Assembly (NCBI GenBank): GCA_910586925.1
Contig: CAJUKG010000003.1
Location: forward strand, 169,682-233,681
Source: an uncultured Christensenellaceae bacterium
GTDB lineage: Bacteria; Bacillota; Clostridia; Christensenellales; Pumilibacteraceae
Length of the DNA: 64,000 nt
Direction: 5' to 3'
Under the pieces are notes generated by a model. It was not told where the DNA came from, made no database searches, and worked only from the letters and a program-made list of their open reading frames with translations. How positions within the stretch are numbered: the first letter of the stretch is position 1; every line of letters starts with the position of its first letter. Shown here piece by piece: positions 35,588-43,807 of the stretch. The translations under genes were made by a program, and so were the position numbers.

Positions 35588-38500
35588 ATGAAATCGAATA
35601 AACCGAAAAAGAAACGCAGATTGCCGCTCGCTTGGTTTATAGTGTTCGCGTCGCTGTTCGTGTTTATTTTCGTCGCGTCGCTTGTTCTCACTCAAAACAA
35701 GCTGATCTACAACACCGTTAATTCGGTGATGGGCGGCGAGCGACGTGTGCTTAAATCTGGCGACCCCGATGACTACATGCGCTACACCTGCGATTACTCG
35801 TCCAAGGACGAAGTGTACGCGGCGGCAAATAAGCTCAACGAGGAGATTTGCTCTGAAGGGTTCGTTCTTCTCAAAAACGAAGATAACGCGCTGCCGCTCG
35901 GTGAGAACAGTCGCGCCGTCACGGTGTTCGGCAAAAACTCCACCGATATAGTGCTCGGCGGTACAGGCTCCAATGCGGGTACTGCGGGCGATAGCAAAAC
36001 CGATCTTTCGACGGTTTTGCAAAGCAGCGGGTTATTCAATACAAACCCGGTTATGCGCAACTATCTTTCTCAAAGCTCTGTCGGCATGGCGCGTCCCAAG
36101 ATCGACATGGGCGTAACTTTGAGCGGTATCCCTACAGGCGAAGCGGCATTGCCGTATTCCGACGCGGTGCGGCAAAGCTATTCGGACTATAACGACGCCG
36201 CGATAGTCGTGATTTCGCGCATCGGCGGCGAGGGCTTCGACCTGCCGCGCACCATGCTCTATACGGGCAGTAAGTACACGGACGTCGCTTCCGCAGATAA
36301 GGTGATCCCCGGCGCGAGATCGGGATCTGACCATTATCTGCAGCTCGACGCCAACGAAACAGCTATGCTTAAAGAGGCGTGCGACAATTTCGAGAAAGTA
36401 ATAGTCATTATAAACAGCGCGTCGCCGCTCGAACTCGGGTTTCTCGACGATCCCGCGCACTACGCGTATAACAAGAACATAAAAGCCGCGCTGTGGATAG
36501 GCGCGCCCGGCGAGAGCGGGCTTAACGCGCTTCCGCCCATACTTACGGGCAGCATCAATCCGAGCGGCAAACTCGTCGATACATATGCTCGGGATTTCAA
36601 GCTCGACCCCACTTGGTACAACTTCGGAAACTATCTCGCAGCAGACGGCAATCGTTACTATACGAAAGACGACAAGGGCGGACTGAAGCTCCGCAAACTC
36701 GCGTTCGTAGAGTATCGCGAGGGTATCTATTTTGGCTATCGCTACTACGAAACGATGGCGAAAGAACAAGGCGCGAATTCGGACGCTTGGTATAAAAACG
36801 CCGTTGTGTATCCGTTCGGGCACGGACTTTCGTATACCGATTTCGCGCACGAAGTGACGCCCGCGACATCGAACGGAACAAATCTTACCAAAGACGGCAA
36901 GCTCGAGTTTACCGTTTCGGTAGAAAATATCGGCGGCTTCGACGGCAAAGACGTCGTGAGTCTGTACTATTCCGCGCCGTACGAAAACGGCGGGATCGAG
37001 AAAGCGCATATCGTGCTCGGCGATTTCGCAAAAACGGATAAGCTAAAAAAGTCGGGCGGCGTCGGCGAAGTAACGCTGTCGATCGACGTGCGCGACATGG
37101 CGAGCTACGATTATAACGACGCTAACGGCGACGGGCATATCGGCTACGAACTCGAAGCGGGCGAGTACACCGTGTATATCGGCGGCGACGCGCACTGTTG
37201 GGCGAACGCCGACACCCCGAAGTTCACTTATACGGTGCCGACGGGCGGGTTTGTATACGACGAAACGAAGGACAACAAAAAGATAGAAAATCTTTTCGAC
37301 GACGTTTCGGATGGTATCGACGAATATCTTTCGCGCGAAAATTCTTTCGCCAACTTCGACTGTCTTAAAGGCGCGGAAACCGTCGAGTATCGTACGGTGA
37401 CCGATAAGTTCGTTTCCGACGCGCTCGCGATACCCGGCGACGGCGAGGATAAACCGTGGTATACTGCGACATCTCCCGACCAAAGTACGCGCGAACTGTC
37501 TTTTGCCGAAACGAAAGTCAAGCTATACGATCTGATAGGTAAAGATTACGAGGACGGACTTTGGAACGAACTGATGGATCAGCTCACCGTGTCGCAAATG
37601 GTAAATCTCATTCGTTCGGGGAACTTCCATTCCGAGCATATCGAGAGCATAGACAAACCGCTTACGATAGACGCAGACGGACCTATGGGTTTTGCCTTGT
37701 TTATGGGCTCCGATTGCATTTACGACACGTGCTACTATGCGAGCGAGTGCGTGCTCGCCGCGACGCGCAACAAGTCGCTTGCGCATGATTTCGGCGTAAT
37801 GATAGGCAACGAGGGACTTATAGGCGACGAGAAAGGCGACGGCACGCCGTACAGCGGTTGGTACGCGCCCGCCATGAATTTGCACCGCAGTCAGTTCGCA
37901 GGCAGGAACTTCGAGTATTACAGCGAGGACGGGTGTTTATCGGGCAAGCTCGCTTCCGAAGTGGTTGCGGGCGCGAGCGAGAAAGGCGTTTACACTTTTA
38001 TGAAGCACTTCGCGCTCAACGATCAGGAAACGGACCGCGATACCGTAAACGGGCTTGTCACCTGGGCGAACGAACAGGCTATGCGCGAAACGTATTTCAA
38101 GCCGTTCGAAATGTGCGTGGAAACAGGCAAAGCCACCGCTATAATGAGTGCGTTCAACCGTATCGGCACCGTTTGGGCGGGCGGAAACTACAACCTCTTG
38201 ACGCGACTTCTTCGCGACGAATGGGGATTCCGCGGCATGGTGATCACCGATTTCAACGTCAATACGTATATGGACGCCGACCAAATGATAAGAGCGGGCG
38301 GCGACCTCAATCTCACGGGCGACAAACCGCCCAAGAAGGTATCTTCGCCGAGCGGCATAGCCGCGGTGCGTCGTGCCGCCAAAAATGTCCTGTATACCGT
38401 CGCGAACAGCAATGCTATGAACGGACACGGCGACGGCGTCGTTTGGGGCTATGCCGTTCCGTTCTGGCTGATTTGGGTAATAATAGTTTGCGTCGTATTC

Positions 38501-38644
38501 GGACTCGGCACCGCCGCGATAGGCGTATTCACATTCCTGCCGTACAATCCGAAGCCGAAAAAATCTGTGTTCGGCGACGGTGACGGCGAAAATCCCGATG
38601 ACGTGACTCAACTCGATAATAATTCTCAAGGAGATCAATCATGA
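35588..38644 (+). CDS. Domain-permuted family 3 glycoside hydrolase with membrane segments at both ends
   Basis: Predicted 1018 residues. A membrane helix lies at about residues 14-36 (LAWFIVFASLFVFIFVASLV) without a clear cleavage site. The GH3 C-terminal-type domain comes next (EGFVLLKNEDNALPLG), then the fibronectin-like domain, then the barrel with MKHFALNDQETDRD and nucleophile D888 in GMVITDFNVN. A second membrane helix sits near 955-980, followed by an acidic tail. It is a paralogue of the preceding gene with the same reversed order but without Ig repeats. Both termini would face the cytoplasm, with the catalytic part outside. The acidic tail after the last helix is unusual. The end overlaps the next gene (ATGA). 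Confidence 0.9.
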   Translation: MKSNKPKKKRRLPLAWFIVFASLFVFIFVASLVLTQNKLIYNTVNSVMGGERRVLKSGDPDDYMRYTCDYSSKDEVYAAANKLNEEICSEGFVLLKNEDNALPLGENSRAVTVFGKNSTDIVLGGTGSNAGTAGDSKTDLSTVLQSSGLFNTNPVMRNYLSQSSVGMARPKIDMGVTLSGIPTGEAALPYSDAVRQSYSDYNDAAIVVISRIGGEGFDLPRTMLYTGSKYTDVASADKVIPGARSGSDHYLQLDANETAMLKEACDNFEKVIVIINSASPLELGFLDDPAHYAYNKNIKAALWIGAPGESGLNALPPILTGSINPSGKLVDTYARDFKLDPTWYNFGNYLAADGNRYYTKDDKGGLKLRKLAFVEYREGIYFGYRYYETMAKEQGANSDAWYKNAVVYPFGHGLSYTDFAHEVTPATSNGTNLTKDGKLEFTVSVENIGGFDGKDVVSLYYSAPYENGGIEKAHIVLGDFAKTDKLKKSGGVGEVTLSIDVRDMASYDYNDANGDGHIGYELEAGEYTVYIGGDAHCWANADTPKFTYTVPTGGFVYDETKDNKKIENLFDDVSDGIDEYLSRENSFANFDCLKGAETVEYRTVTDKFVSDALAIPGDGEDKPWYTATSPDQSTRELSFAETKVKLYDLIGKDYEDGLWNELMDQLTVSQMVNLIRSGNFHSEHIESIDKPLTIDADGPMGFALFMGSDCIYDTCYYASECVLAATRNKSLAHDFGVMIGNEGLIGDEKGDGTPYSGWYAPAMNLHRSQFAGRNFEYYSEDGCLSGKLASEVVAGASEKGVYTFMKHFALNDQETDRDTVNGLVTWANEQAMRETYFKPFEMCVETGKATAIMSAFNRIGTVWAGGNYNLLTRLLRDEWGFRGMVITDFNVNTYMDADQMIRAGGDLNLTGDKPPKKVSSPSGIAAVRRAAKNVLYTVANSNAMNGHGDGVVWGYAVPFWLIWVIIVCVVFGLGTAAIGVFTFLPYNPKPKKSVFGDGDGENPDDVTQLDNNSQGDQS

Positions 38645-39312
38645 AAATCAAGAAATCTTATTTGGCTGCCGCGCTCGCCGCGGTTTGCGCGCTCCCCATC
38701 TCGCTTTGCGGTTGCGGCGGAAACACGTCCGATCCGACGGACGGCGACGAGATCGTCGTCGGCGAGGGTATGAAAAAATACGTGCTCGAAGCGGAATACA
38801 CACCCGTGGCGAACGTGATCGGAGGTGCGCAGTCTGGCAGTGCGAGCGGCTACGACCTCATTATGCAGTCGGACGCGGAAGGCGTAAGCAACGGATATTT
38901 TATCCACAATATCCACATGACCGACTGCACGATCGTTTTTGAATTTACCGCCGAAAAAGCGGGTACCGCGTCGATTTCGGTACGGCTTATTTCGCAGTGG
39001 GGAAACACGATCTTCGATCCCGATAATTTCGGCGTCGTGTTGAACGGCAACGACATAAAATACGGCAAAATACAGGTGCAGGGTTCGTCAGACGACAAAC
39101 CGAAATTCGTCGACAAGATCGTCACTCAAAAAGCGGAGATCAAGAAAGGCGATAACAAACTCGAGCTTGTCGTGCGCGAGAATACTCTCAACACGTATAC
39201 CAAATCGACGGGCGGTCCCGCGATAGACTGCGTTACGATAGTCACGGATGCGGGCATAAGCTGGACGCCGCTTACCGAAAACCTCGACCATATCGGCAAG
39301 GTGGAAGGTTAA
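38641..39312 (+). CDS. Small lipoprotein with a carbohydrate-binding-module-like fold
   Basis: Predicted 223 residues. The signal peptide ends in the lipobox LCGC (cysteine at about residue 25). The mature part opens with YVLEAEYTPV, the beta-strand start seen in CBM6/CBM35-type modules that begin with an 'EAE' strand. TASISVRLISQWGNT and KGDNKLELVVRE fit their later strands, and GGPAIDCVTIVTDA is the typical closing strand. Binding to a sugar ligand is inferred from this resemblance. It is translationally coupled to the second GH3, so it probably assists those enzymes on the cell surface. Last gene of the operon. Confidence 0.8.
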   Translation: MKIKKSYLAAALAAVCALPISLCGCGGNTSDPTDGDEIVVGEGMKKYVLEAEYTPVANVIGGAQSGSASGYDLIMQSDAEGVSNGYFIHNIHMTDCTIVFEFTAEKAGTASISVRLISQWGNTIFDPDNFGVVLNGNDIKYGKIQVQGSSDDKPKFVDKIVTQKAEIKKGDNKLELVVRENTLNTYTKSTGGPAIDCVTIVTDAGISWTPLTENLDHIGKVEG

Positions 39313-39338
39313 ATTTCGATATAAGTAATTGCCAAACG

Positions 39339-39369
39339 GCGGGCGCGGCTTTTTGACCGCGCTCGCTTT
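39339..39369 (+). terminator. Probable terminator of the surface-glycosidase operon
   Basis: GCGGGCGCGG (39339-39348) pairs with CCGCGCTCGC (39357-39366), ten pairs with one G-U, followed only by a short TTT. The stem is strong and the T run poor. Confidence 0.65.
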
Positions 39370-39448
39370 CGCATACGGGAAATCCGCGTCGATGTTGTCG
39401 ATTTAATGCATTTTTAATGTGTTTTTCGTCGCAAATATTTCGTATGGC

Positions 39449-39477
39449 TTGACTTATTCGTATATATATGTTATTTT
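39449..39477 (+). promoter_or_regulatory. SigA-type promoter of the ABC exporter genes
   Basis: TTGACT (39449-39454), a 17-base spacer and TATTTT (39472-39477) in a very AT-rich stretch, 38 bases before the ATPase gene. Confidence 0.6.
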
Positions 39478-39514
39478 ATACGTGCATGGAAAAATTTTAA
39501 TGTGAGGTGCTTCG

Positions 39515-40246
39515 ATGCTCGAAATAAATCATGTGTCTATGGCATATGCCAACGGAAGGATCAAAGCGGTGGACGATCTGTCTTTTTCGCTTAAACCCGG
39601 CGAGATCTTCGGTTTTCTCGGTGCGAACGGCGCGGGCAAAACCACTACCATAAAAATGACGACGGGTATACTGCCCGTCAAGTCGGGCAGCATTTCGATA
39701 TGCGGTCACGACATTACAAAAGATCCCGTCGAAGCGAAGCGCAATTTCGGGTTTGTGCCCGATTCGCCGATAATATTCGACAAATACACCGGGCGCGAGT
39801 ATATAGATTTTCTCGCCGACGTGTACGGCGTGAGCAAGGAGCAACGGCAAAAGGTCACTTCCGATCTTCTCAAAAGGTTCTCGCTCGAGGAAGCATTCGA
39901 TAAGCGCATAAGCGGGTACTCGCACGGCATGAAGCAAAAAATCGCGATCATAGGCGCGCTTATACACAGTCCGTCGCTGTGGATACTCGACGAGCCTATG
40001 ATGGGACTCGATCCGCAATCCGCATTCGCATTGAAAGAACTCATGCGCGAGCATCGCGACGCGGGCAAAACGGTTTTCTTCTCGACGCACGTACTCGACG
40101 TCGCCGAAAAGATTTGCGATCGCGTGGCGATAATCAATAAAGGCAAACTCGTGCTTTGCGGCGATATCGAGGAGATCAAGCAGGCGAAGGGCGACGAGAG
40201 TCTGGAAGAGATATTCTTATCTGTGGCGGGCGGAAGCGATGAATAA
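39515..40246 (+). CDS. ABC transporter ATP-binding protein
   Basis: Predicted 243 residues. Walker A GANGAGKTT is near residue 38, signature SGYSHGMKQK near 133, and Walker B LWILDEPMMGLDP near 154, followed by the switch histidine in STHVLD. It resembles the CcmA/NatA-like exporter ATPases that pair with ABC-2-type permeases. TGAGGTG precedes the ATG. The gene overlaps the permease start by eight bases. Substrate unknown. Confidence 0.93.
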   Translation: MLEINHVSMAYANGRIKAVDDLSFSLKPGEIFGFLGANGAGKTTTIKMTTGILPVKSGSISICGHDITKDPVEAKRNFGFVPDSPIIFDKYTGREYIDFLADVYGVSKEQRQKVTSDLLKRFSLEEAFDKRISGYSHGMKQKIAIIGALIHSPSLWILDEPMMGLDPQSAFALKELMREHRDAGKTVFFSTHVLDVAEKICDRVAIINKGKLVLCGDIEEIKQAKGDESLEEIFLSVAGGSDE

Positions 40247-41933
40247 CTATCTTACCGTCGTCAAGGCGTTGTTCAAAAACAAGTTTCGGTTCGGAGAATC
40301 CGCAACGCGCGCAAAGAAAATCGGCTTTATCGCGTTGATCGCGTTGGCTTACGCGCTTATTCTCGCCGTCGCAATAATGTTTCTCGTAATGTACAGGAAT
40401 TTGCTCGCAAACCCCGTACTGTCAATGACATACTGCTTTATAGCACTGTTCTCGATCGCGCTCGTGGTGCTGTTTTTCGGAATAGTCCACCTCGTATCGA
40501 CGCTGTACTTGAGCAAAGACACCGATTTCTATTCGATGTTGCCGATCAAAGCGTCCACCGTTTTCGCCGCGAAACTCACGTTTGTGTATTTGTCGGAAGC
40601 GATCATCACGATTGCTGTTATGTTGCCGCTCGTCATCACGTTCGGTATTCTGTCGAATATGTGGGCGGGATTTTATTTGATCCTCATTCCGTCGCTGCTC
40701 ATCGTACCCGCGCTACCGTTGATGCTCGCTGCGATCATCGCCATACCCGTAATGTTCGTTGCGTCCAAGCTCAAAAACCGTTCTGTCGTTGCGCTGATAT
40801 TCTATATCGTGCTTTTTGGCGGATTTTTCGGCGCGTATATGTATTTCGTATCGGCTATGCCTAATCTGGCGGAAAGTTTCGACGAACAGGCGGTGCTCGA
40901 TCTCGCGAACGCGATACAGACTATACTTTATGTGTTGTATCCGTATACCGCGCTGACTGCGGCGGCGTGCGGAGTGCCGATGTACGGACTTGATCTTGCG
41001 GCGTCCAATGCCGCGAACATAGCTATTTTCGTCGGTATTTCGGCGGTACTCGCAGTGATAATCTTACTGTGCGCTAAATTCATGTATTCGCAGTCCGCAA
41101 AAGCAAACAATCAAACGGACAATTCCAAAGCCGCAAAAGGCGAATTCAAACAGTCGAGCGTGATCGCGTCGCTTATGAAACGCGAGTTTAAGGGCGCGTT
41201 TCGCACGACTCAAGTCGCATTCCAATGTTTCGGGGTGTGCGTGTTGCCTATAATCGTGTCCGTGATAATGGGCGTTATGATAAATAACTCGGTCAATATG
41301 GTGGGCGAGGATGCCGTATTTTTAAGCCCGCAAACGCTTGCCGTGCTCACCGAGTATATAGCCGGACTTATTTTTGCGATAGCTACAGGCATGATAGCCA
41401 TGATAATTCCGTGTGTTTCAAACGGTGCGGCAACTTCGTTCTCGCGCGAGGGCAGTGCGCTTGCGACGCTGAAAGTCTTACCGCTTACCGCACGTCAGGT
41501 GGTGCTCGGCAAAGTGTGTGCCTGGCTGTGCGTTTCGATGCCCGTATCGCTCATATCGGCGATCGTGTACAGCGCAATGCATTTCGAGGTCGTAAATTTT
41601 CTGCTGTCTGTAATATCCATGCCTTTGCTTACTGCGGTAATCACTACTTTCGGAGCGTTGTGGGATCTCAGTGCGCCGAAAGTAAAGTGGACGGACCCTG
41701 TGCAAGCTGTCAAACATAACGGTCACGTCACTATAGGACTGTTTATTTGCATGGCGGGCGGTGCGGTCGCATTCATTGCGGTGCTTATTGCCGCAAATGC
41801 GTTCGACTTTACTACGGGCGGCATGGCGGTATTGTGCTATCTCATAATTTTGGCGGAAATAATAGTGTTTGCCGTCGTCGACTTCTTCATGTTGCGAAAT
41901 GCCGAGCGCAATTACAACAGGATAGAAATTTAA
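40239..41933 (+). CDS. ABC transporter permease, exporter type
   Basis: Predicted 564 residues with about twelve hydrophobic segments in two groups of six, separated near residues 285-310 by a polar stretch (SAKANNQTDNSKAAKGEFKQ). This looks like two fused ABC-2-like membrane halves, so the protein may be the whole membrane part of the exporter. No catalytic motif or substrate clue is visible. The start overlaps the ATPase gene by eight bases, so the pair is co-translated. Related pairs in Clostridia are usually annotated only as putative exporters. Confidence 0.88.
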   Translation: MNNYLTVVKALFKNKFRFGESATRAKKIGFIALIALAYALILAVAIMFLVMYRNLLANPVLSMTYCFIALFSIALVVLFFGIVHLVSTLYLSKDTDFYSMLPIKASTVFAAKLTFVYLSEAIITIAVMLPLVITFGILSNMWAGFYLILIPSLLIVPALPLMLAAIIAIPVMFVASKLKNRSVVALIFYIVLFGGFFGAYMYFVSAMPNLAESFDEQAVLDLANAIQTILYVLYPYTALTAAACGVPMYGLDLAASNAANIAIFVGISAVLAVIILLCAKFMYSQSAKANNQTDNSKAAKGEFKQSSVIASLMKREFKGAFRTTQVAFQCFGVCVLPIIVSVIMGVMINNSVNMVGEDAVFLSPQTLAVLTEYIAGLIFAIATGMIAMIIPCVSNGAATSFSREGSALATLKVLPLTARQVVLGKVCAWLCVSMPVSLISAIVYSAMHFEVVNFLLSVISMPLLTAVITTFGALWDLSAPKVKWTDPVQAVKHNGHVTIGLFICMAGGAVAFIAVLIAANAFDFTTGGMAVLCYLIILAEIIVFAVVDFFMLRNAERNYNRIEI

Positions 41934-41942
41934 TTGTTAATC

Positions 41943-41966
41943 GCGGGAAGTATTTGCGTTTCCCGC
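41943..41966 (+). promoter_or_regulatory. Inverted repeat overlapping the -35 box of the dCMP deaminase promoter
   Basis: GCGGGAA (41943-41949) is the exact inverse of TTCCCGC (41960-41966), with ten bases between that contain the -35 box. No T run follows. It could be an operator or a weak terminator of the ABC operon. Confidence 0.4.
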
Positions 41967-41982
41967 AATGATATGCTACAAT
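41954..41982 (+). promoter_or_regulatory. SigA-type promoter of the dCMP deaminase gene
   Basis: TTGCGT (41954-41959), a 17-base spacer and TACAAT (41977-41982), with TGC just before the -10 box. Confidence 0.65.
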
Positions 41983-42048
41983 AAAACGGATTTGCACGCA
42001 CAAAACGACAAATCGACATTATAATCGAAAAACGAAAGGAAATTCATC

Positions 42049-42504
42049 ATGGATAAATGGGACGCACGTTTTATGGAGATCGCGCACTCCGTCGCGACTT
42101 GGTCGAGCTGTTTTCAGGAAAACCGACAGGTCGGCGCGGTGATCGCAAAGAACAAGCGCATCATGACGACGGGCTATAACGGCGCGAGTTCGGGCATCAA
42201 GAGCTGCAAAGAGAAGGGCGTATGTCTTCGCCGTGAGCTTAATATAGAGTCTGGAACGCGGCACGAGATCTGTTATGCCACGCATGCCGAGCAAAATGCG
42301 ATAATACAGGCGGCTCGCATGGGCATCTGTATCGACGGCGCAACGCTGTACTGCACCCATCAACCCTGTTCCATTTGCACGAAAATGATCATCAACAGCG
42401 GAATAACACGCGTCGTTTACGACGAAGGTTATCCCGACAAGTTCTCGCTCGACCTCTTTGCGGAAGCGGGCGTCGCGATCGAAAAGTTCGGCGATTTGAA
42501 GTAG
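42049..42504 (+). CDS. Deoxycytidylate (dCMP) deaminase family protein
   Basis: Predicted 151 residues. It deaminates dCMP to dUMP, feeding thymidylate synthesis. The zinc site is intact: H79-A-E and P106-C107-S-I-C110. WDARFMEIAHSVATWSSC at the N-terminus and GYNGASSGIKSC are typical of the dCMP deaminase/ComEB group. AAAGGAAATTCATC gives the ribosome binding site. It is probably monocistronic, with its own promoter and a possible terminator at 42582. Confidence 0.92.
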   Translation: MDKWDARFMEIAHSVATWSSCFQENRQVGAVIAKNKRIMTTGYNGASSGIKSCKEKGVCLRRELNIESGTRHEICYATHAEQNAIIQAARMGICIDGATLYCTHQPCSICTKMIINSGITRVVYDEGYPDKFSLDLFAEAGVAIEKFGDLK

Positions 42505-42512
42505 GGGAATAC

Positions 42513-42544
42513 AATTATTAATTAACAATTAACAATTAATAATT
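42513..42544. repeat. AT-only palindrome
   Basis: AATTATTAATT (42513-42523) and AATTAATAATT (42534-42544) are perfect inverse copies around a ten-base AT-rich centre. It lies just after the deaminase stop. It contains no G on the arms, so a terminator is unlikely. It may be a repeat unit or protein site. Confidence 0.6.
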
Positions 42545-42581
42545 ACGGATAATTTCGGATTATTCGTTTGGTCTACTCGAA

Positions 42582-42607
42582 GGCGGCGAACTACTTGCTG
42601 CCTTTTA
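42582..42607 (+). terminator. Possible terminator of the dCMP deaminase gene
   Basis: GGCGGC (42582-42587) pairs with GCTGCC (42597-42602) with one G-U, followed by TTTTAT. The region 42505-42808 otherwise holds the palindrome and the ctsR promoter and operator; no gene is seen in it. Confidence 0.5.
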
Positions 42608-42700
42608 TAATGATACCGCCGAAAGTTTTTGTTCGCGTCGCTCGATCATCGGATTTAATAGAATACTGAAAAAATTTTTGTAAATTTTTCATAAAATCGC

Positions 42701-42729
42701 TTGACAATGCACATTCTTCGTAATATACT
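42701..42729 (+). promoter_or_regulatory. Strong SigA-type promoter of the ctsR operon
   Basis: TTGACA (42701-42706), a 17-base spacer and TATACT (42724-42729). Transcription should start near 42736, just before the CtsR operator. Confidence 0.85.
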
Positions 42730-42741
42730 ATAGTCAAGAAG

Positions 42742-42765
42742 TTTGACTATCTTTGACCTTTGACT
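42742..42765 (+). promoter_or_regulatory. CtsR operator with three heptads
   Basis: TTTGACTATCTTTGACC (42742-42758) is the exact inverse of the CtsR box consensus GGTCAAANANRGTCAAA. A third TTTGACT copy follows at 42759-42765. It lies immediately downstream of the expected transcription start, so bound CtsR would block its own operon. Confidence 0.9.
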
Positions 42766-42808
42766 ATTGTCGCGACGGTCATACTTCGATACTCGGGAGG
42801 GCATATAT

Positions 42809-43276
42809 ATGAATGTAAGCGATGTTATCGAAAGATTCTTGCTCGACACGCTCGGCGACGAGTTGTCCGTCAATTTCAACAGAAACGAGCTTGCGACATA
42901 CTTCGCCGTTGCGCCGAGCCAGATAAATTACGTACTGTCTACGCGGTTTACGCCCGAAAGGGGGTACGTAATAGAAAGTCGGCGCGGCGGAGGCGGGTCG
43001 GTCACGCTCATACGAATGTCCGAATCCGCGGACGACGTTCTTATGGGGTATATAGACAAAACGTTGTCGGACGGCATAGAATACGGCAAGGCGTGCCAAG
43101 TCTTGGAGCGGCTTACCGTTGACGGTGTGTTCACGGCTAACGAAGCGCAGCTCATAAAAGCGGCGATTTCCGACAAGGCGTTACTCGCGCCGACGGTGGC
43201 GAAGAACAAACTGCGCGGTGCGATACTGAAAAACGTACTGCTCGAAACTCTCAAAATTCACGACGAGGAGTCGTAA
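42809..43276 (+). CDS. ctsR: Transcriptional repressor of class III stress genes
   Basis: Predicted 155 residues. MNVSDVIERFLLDTLGD and the helix-turn-helix NRNELATYFAVAPSQINYVLSTRFTPERGYVIESRRGGGG (the glycine-rich wing that contacts DNA) are diagnostic. CtsR represses clp genes, and in studied species it is inactivated by heat and by McsB. ATG 42809 is chosen for GGGAGG eight bases upstream; the frame is open further upstream, across the operator. First gene of ctsR-mcsA-mcsB-clpC. Confidence 0.95.
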   Translation: MNVSDVIERFLLDTLGDELSVNFNRNELATYFAVAPSQINYVLSTRFTPERGYVIESRRGGGGSVTLIRMSESADDVLMGYIDKTLSDGIEYGKACQVLERLTVDGVFTANEAQLIKAAISDKALLAPTVAKNKLRGAILKNVLLETLKIHDEES

Positions 43277-43287
43277 CGGAGGTAATA

Positions 43288-43806
43288 ATGAAGTGTACGA
43301 GATGCGGTAAAAACGAAGCTACCGTGCATAGTTTTATATCTATCAACAATAAGAAACAGCAAATGGATCTATGCGAGAACTGCGCACGGGAATTGCAGTC
43401 GAGCATGGGCATGAGCGGTTACGGCGGTATTTTCGGGCAGATATTCGGCGGCAGTTCAATGGGCGTGCTTCCCGGGCTGTTCAAGCTGTTCGACGCGCCG
43501 ACGACGCAGGCACTCGTTTGTCCGCACTGCAAGACTACGGGCGAGGAATTCGTCAAAACGGGGTTTGTCGGTTGCGAACACTGCTACGAGGTGTTCGAGC
43601 CGCTGATAGTGCAAACTCTCAAAAAATTCCAACAGTCGGATAGGCATATCGGCAAACTACCCGTCGGCATGACCGATACCGACGGCGACGAGCAAAAGCT
43701 CAAAGCCGAACTTCAGGCGGCCATCGACGGCGGCGAGTACGGCAAGATAACCGAAATAGCCGAAAAACTTCACAAGCTGACCGTCGGCAATAACGGGGAG
43801 GGTTGA
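43288..43806 (+). CDS. mcsA: McsA, zinc-binding activator of the McsB arginine kinase
   Basis: Predicted 172 residues. Four Cys-x-x-Cys pairs are visible: C3/C6, C29/C32, one in LVCPHCK and one in VGCEHCYEVF. The C-terminal part ends in a UVR-type helix pair (DGDEQKLKAELQAAIDGGEYGKITEIAEKL). In Bacillus, McsA binds zinc, activates McsB and links it to ClpC. It follows ctsR by 11 bases with its own GGAGG site and abuts mcsB. Confidence 0.93.
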   Translation: MKCTRCGKNEATVHSFISINNKKQQMDLCENCARELQSSMGMSGYGGIFGQIFGGSSMGVLPGLFKLFDAPTTQALVCPHCKTTGEEFVKTGFVGCEHCYEVFEPLIVQTLKKFQQSDRHIGKLPVGMTDTDGDEQKLKAELQAAIDGGEYGKITEIAEKLHKLTVGNNGEG

Positions 43807-43807
43807 T

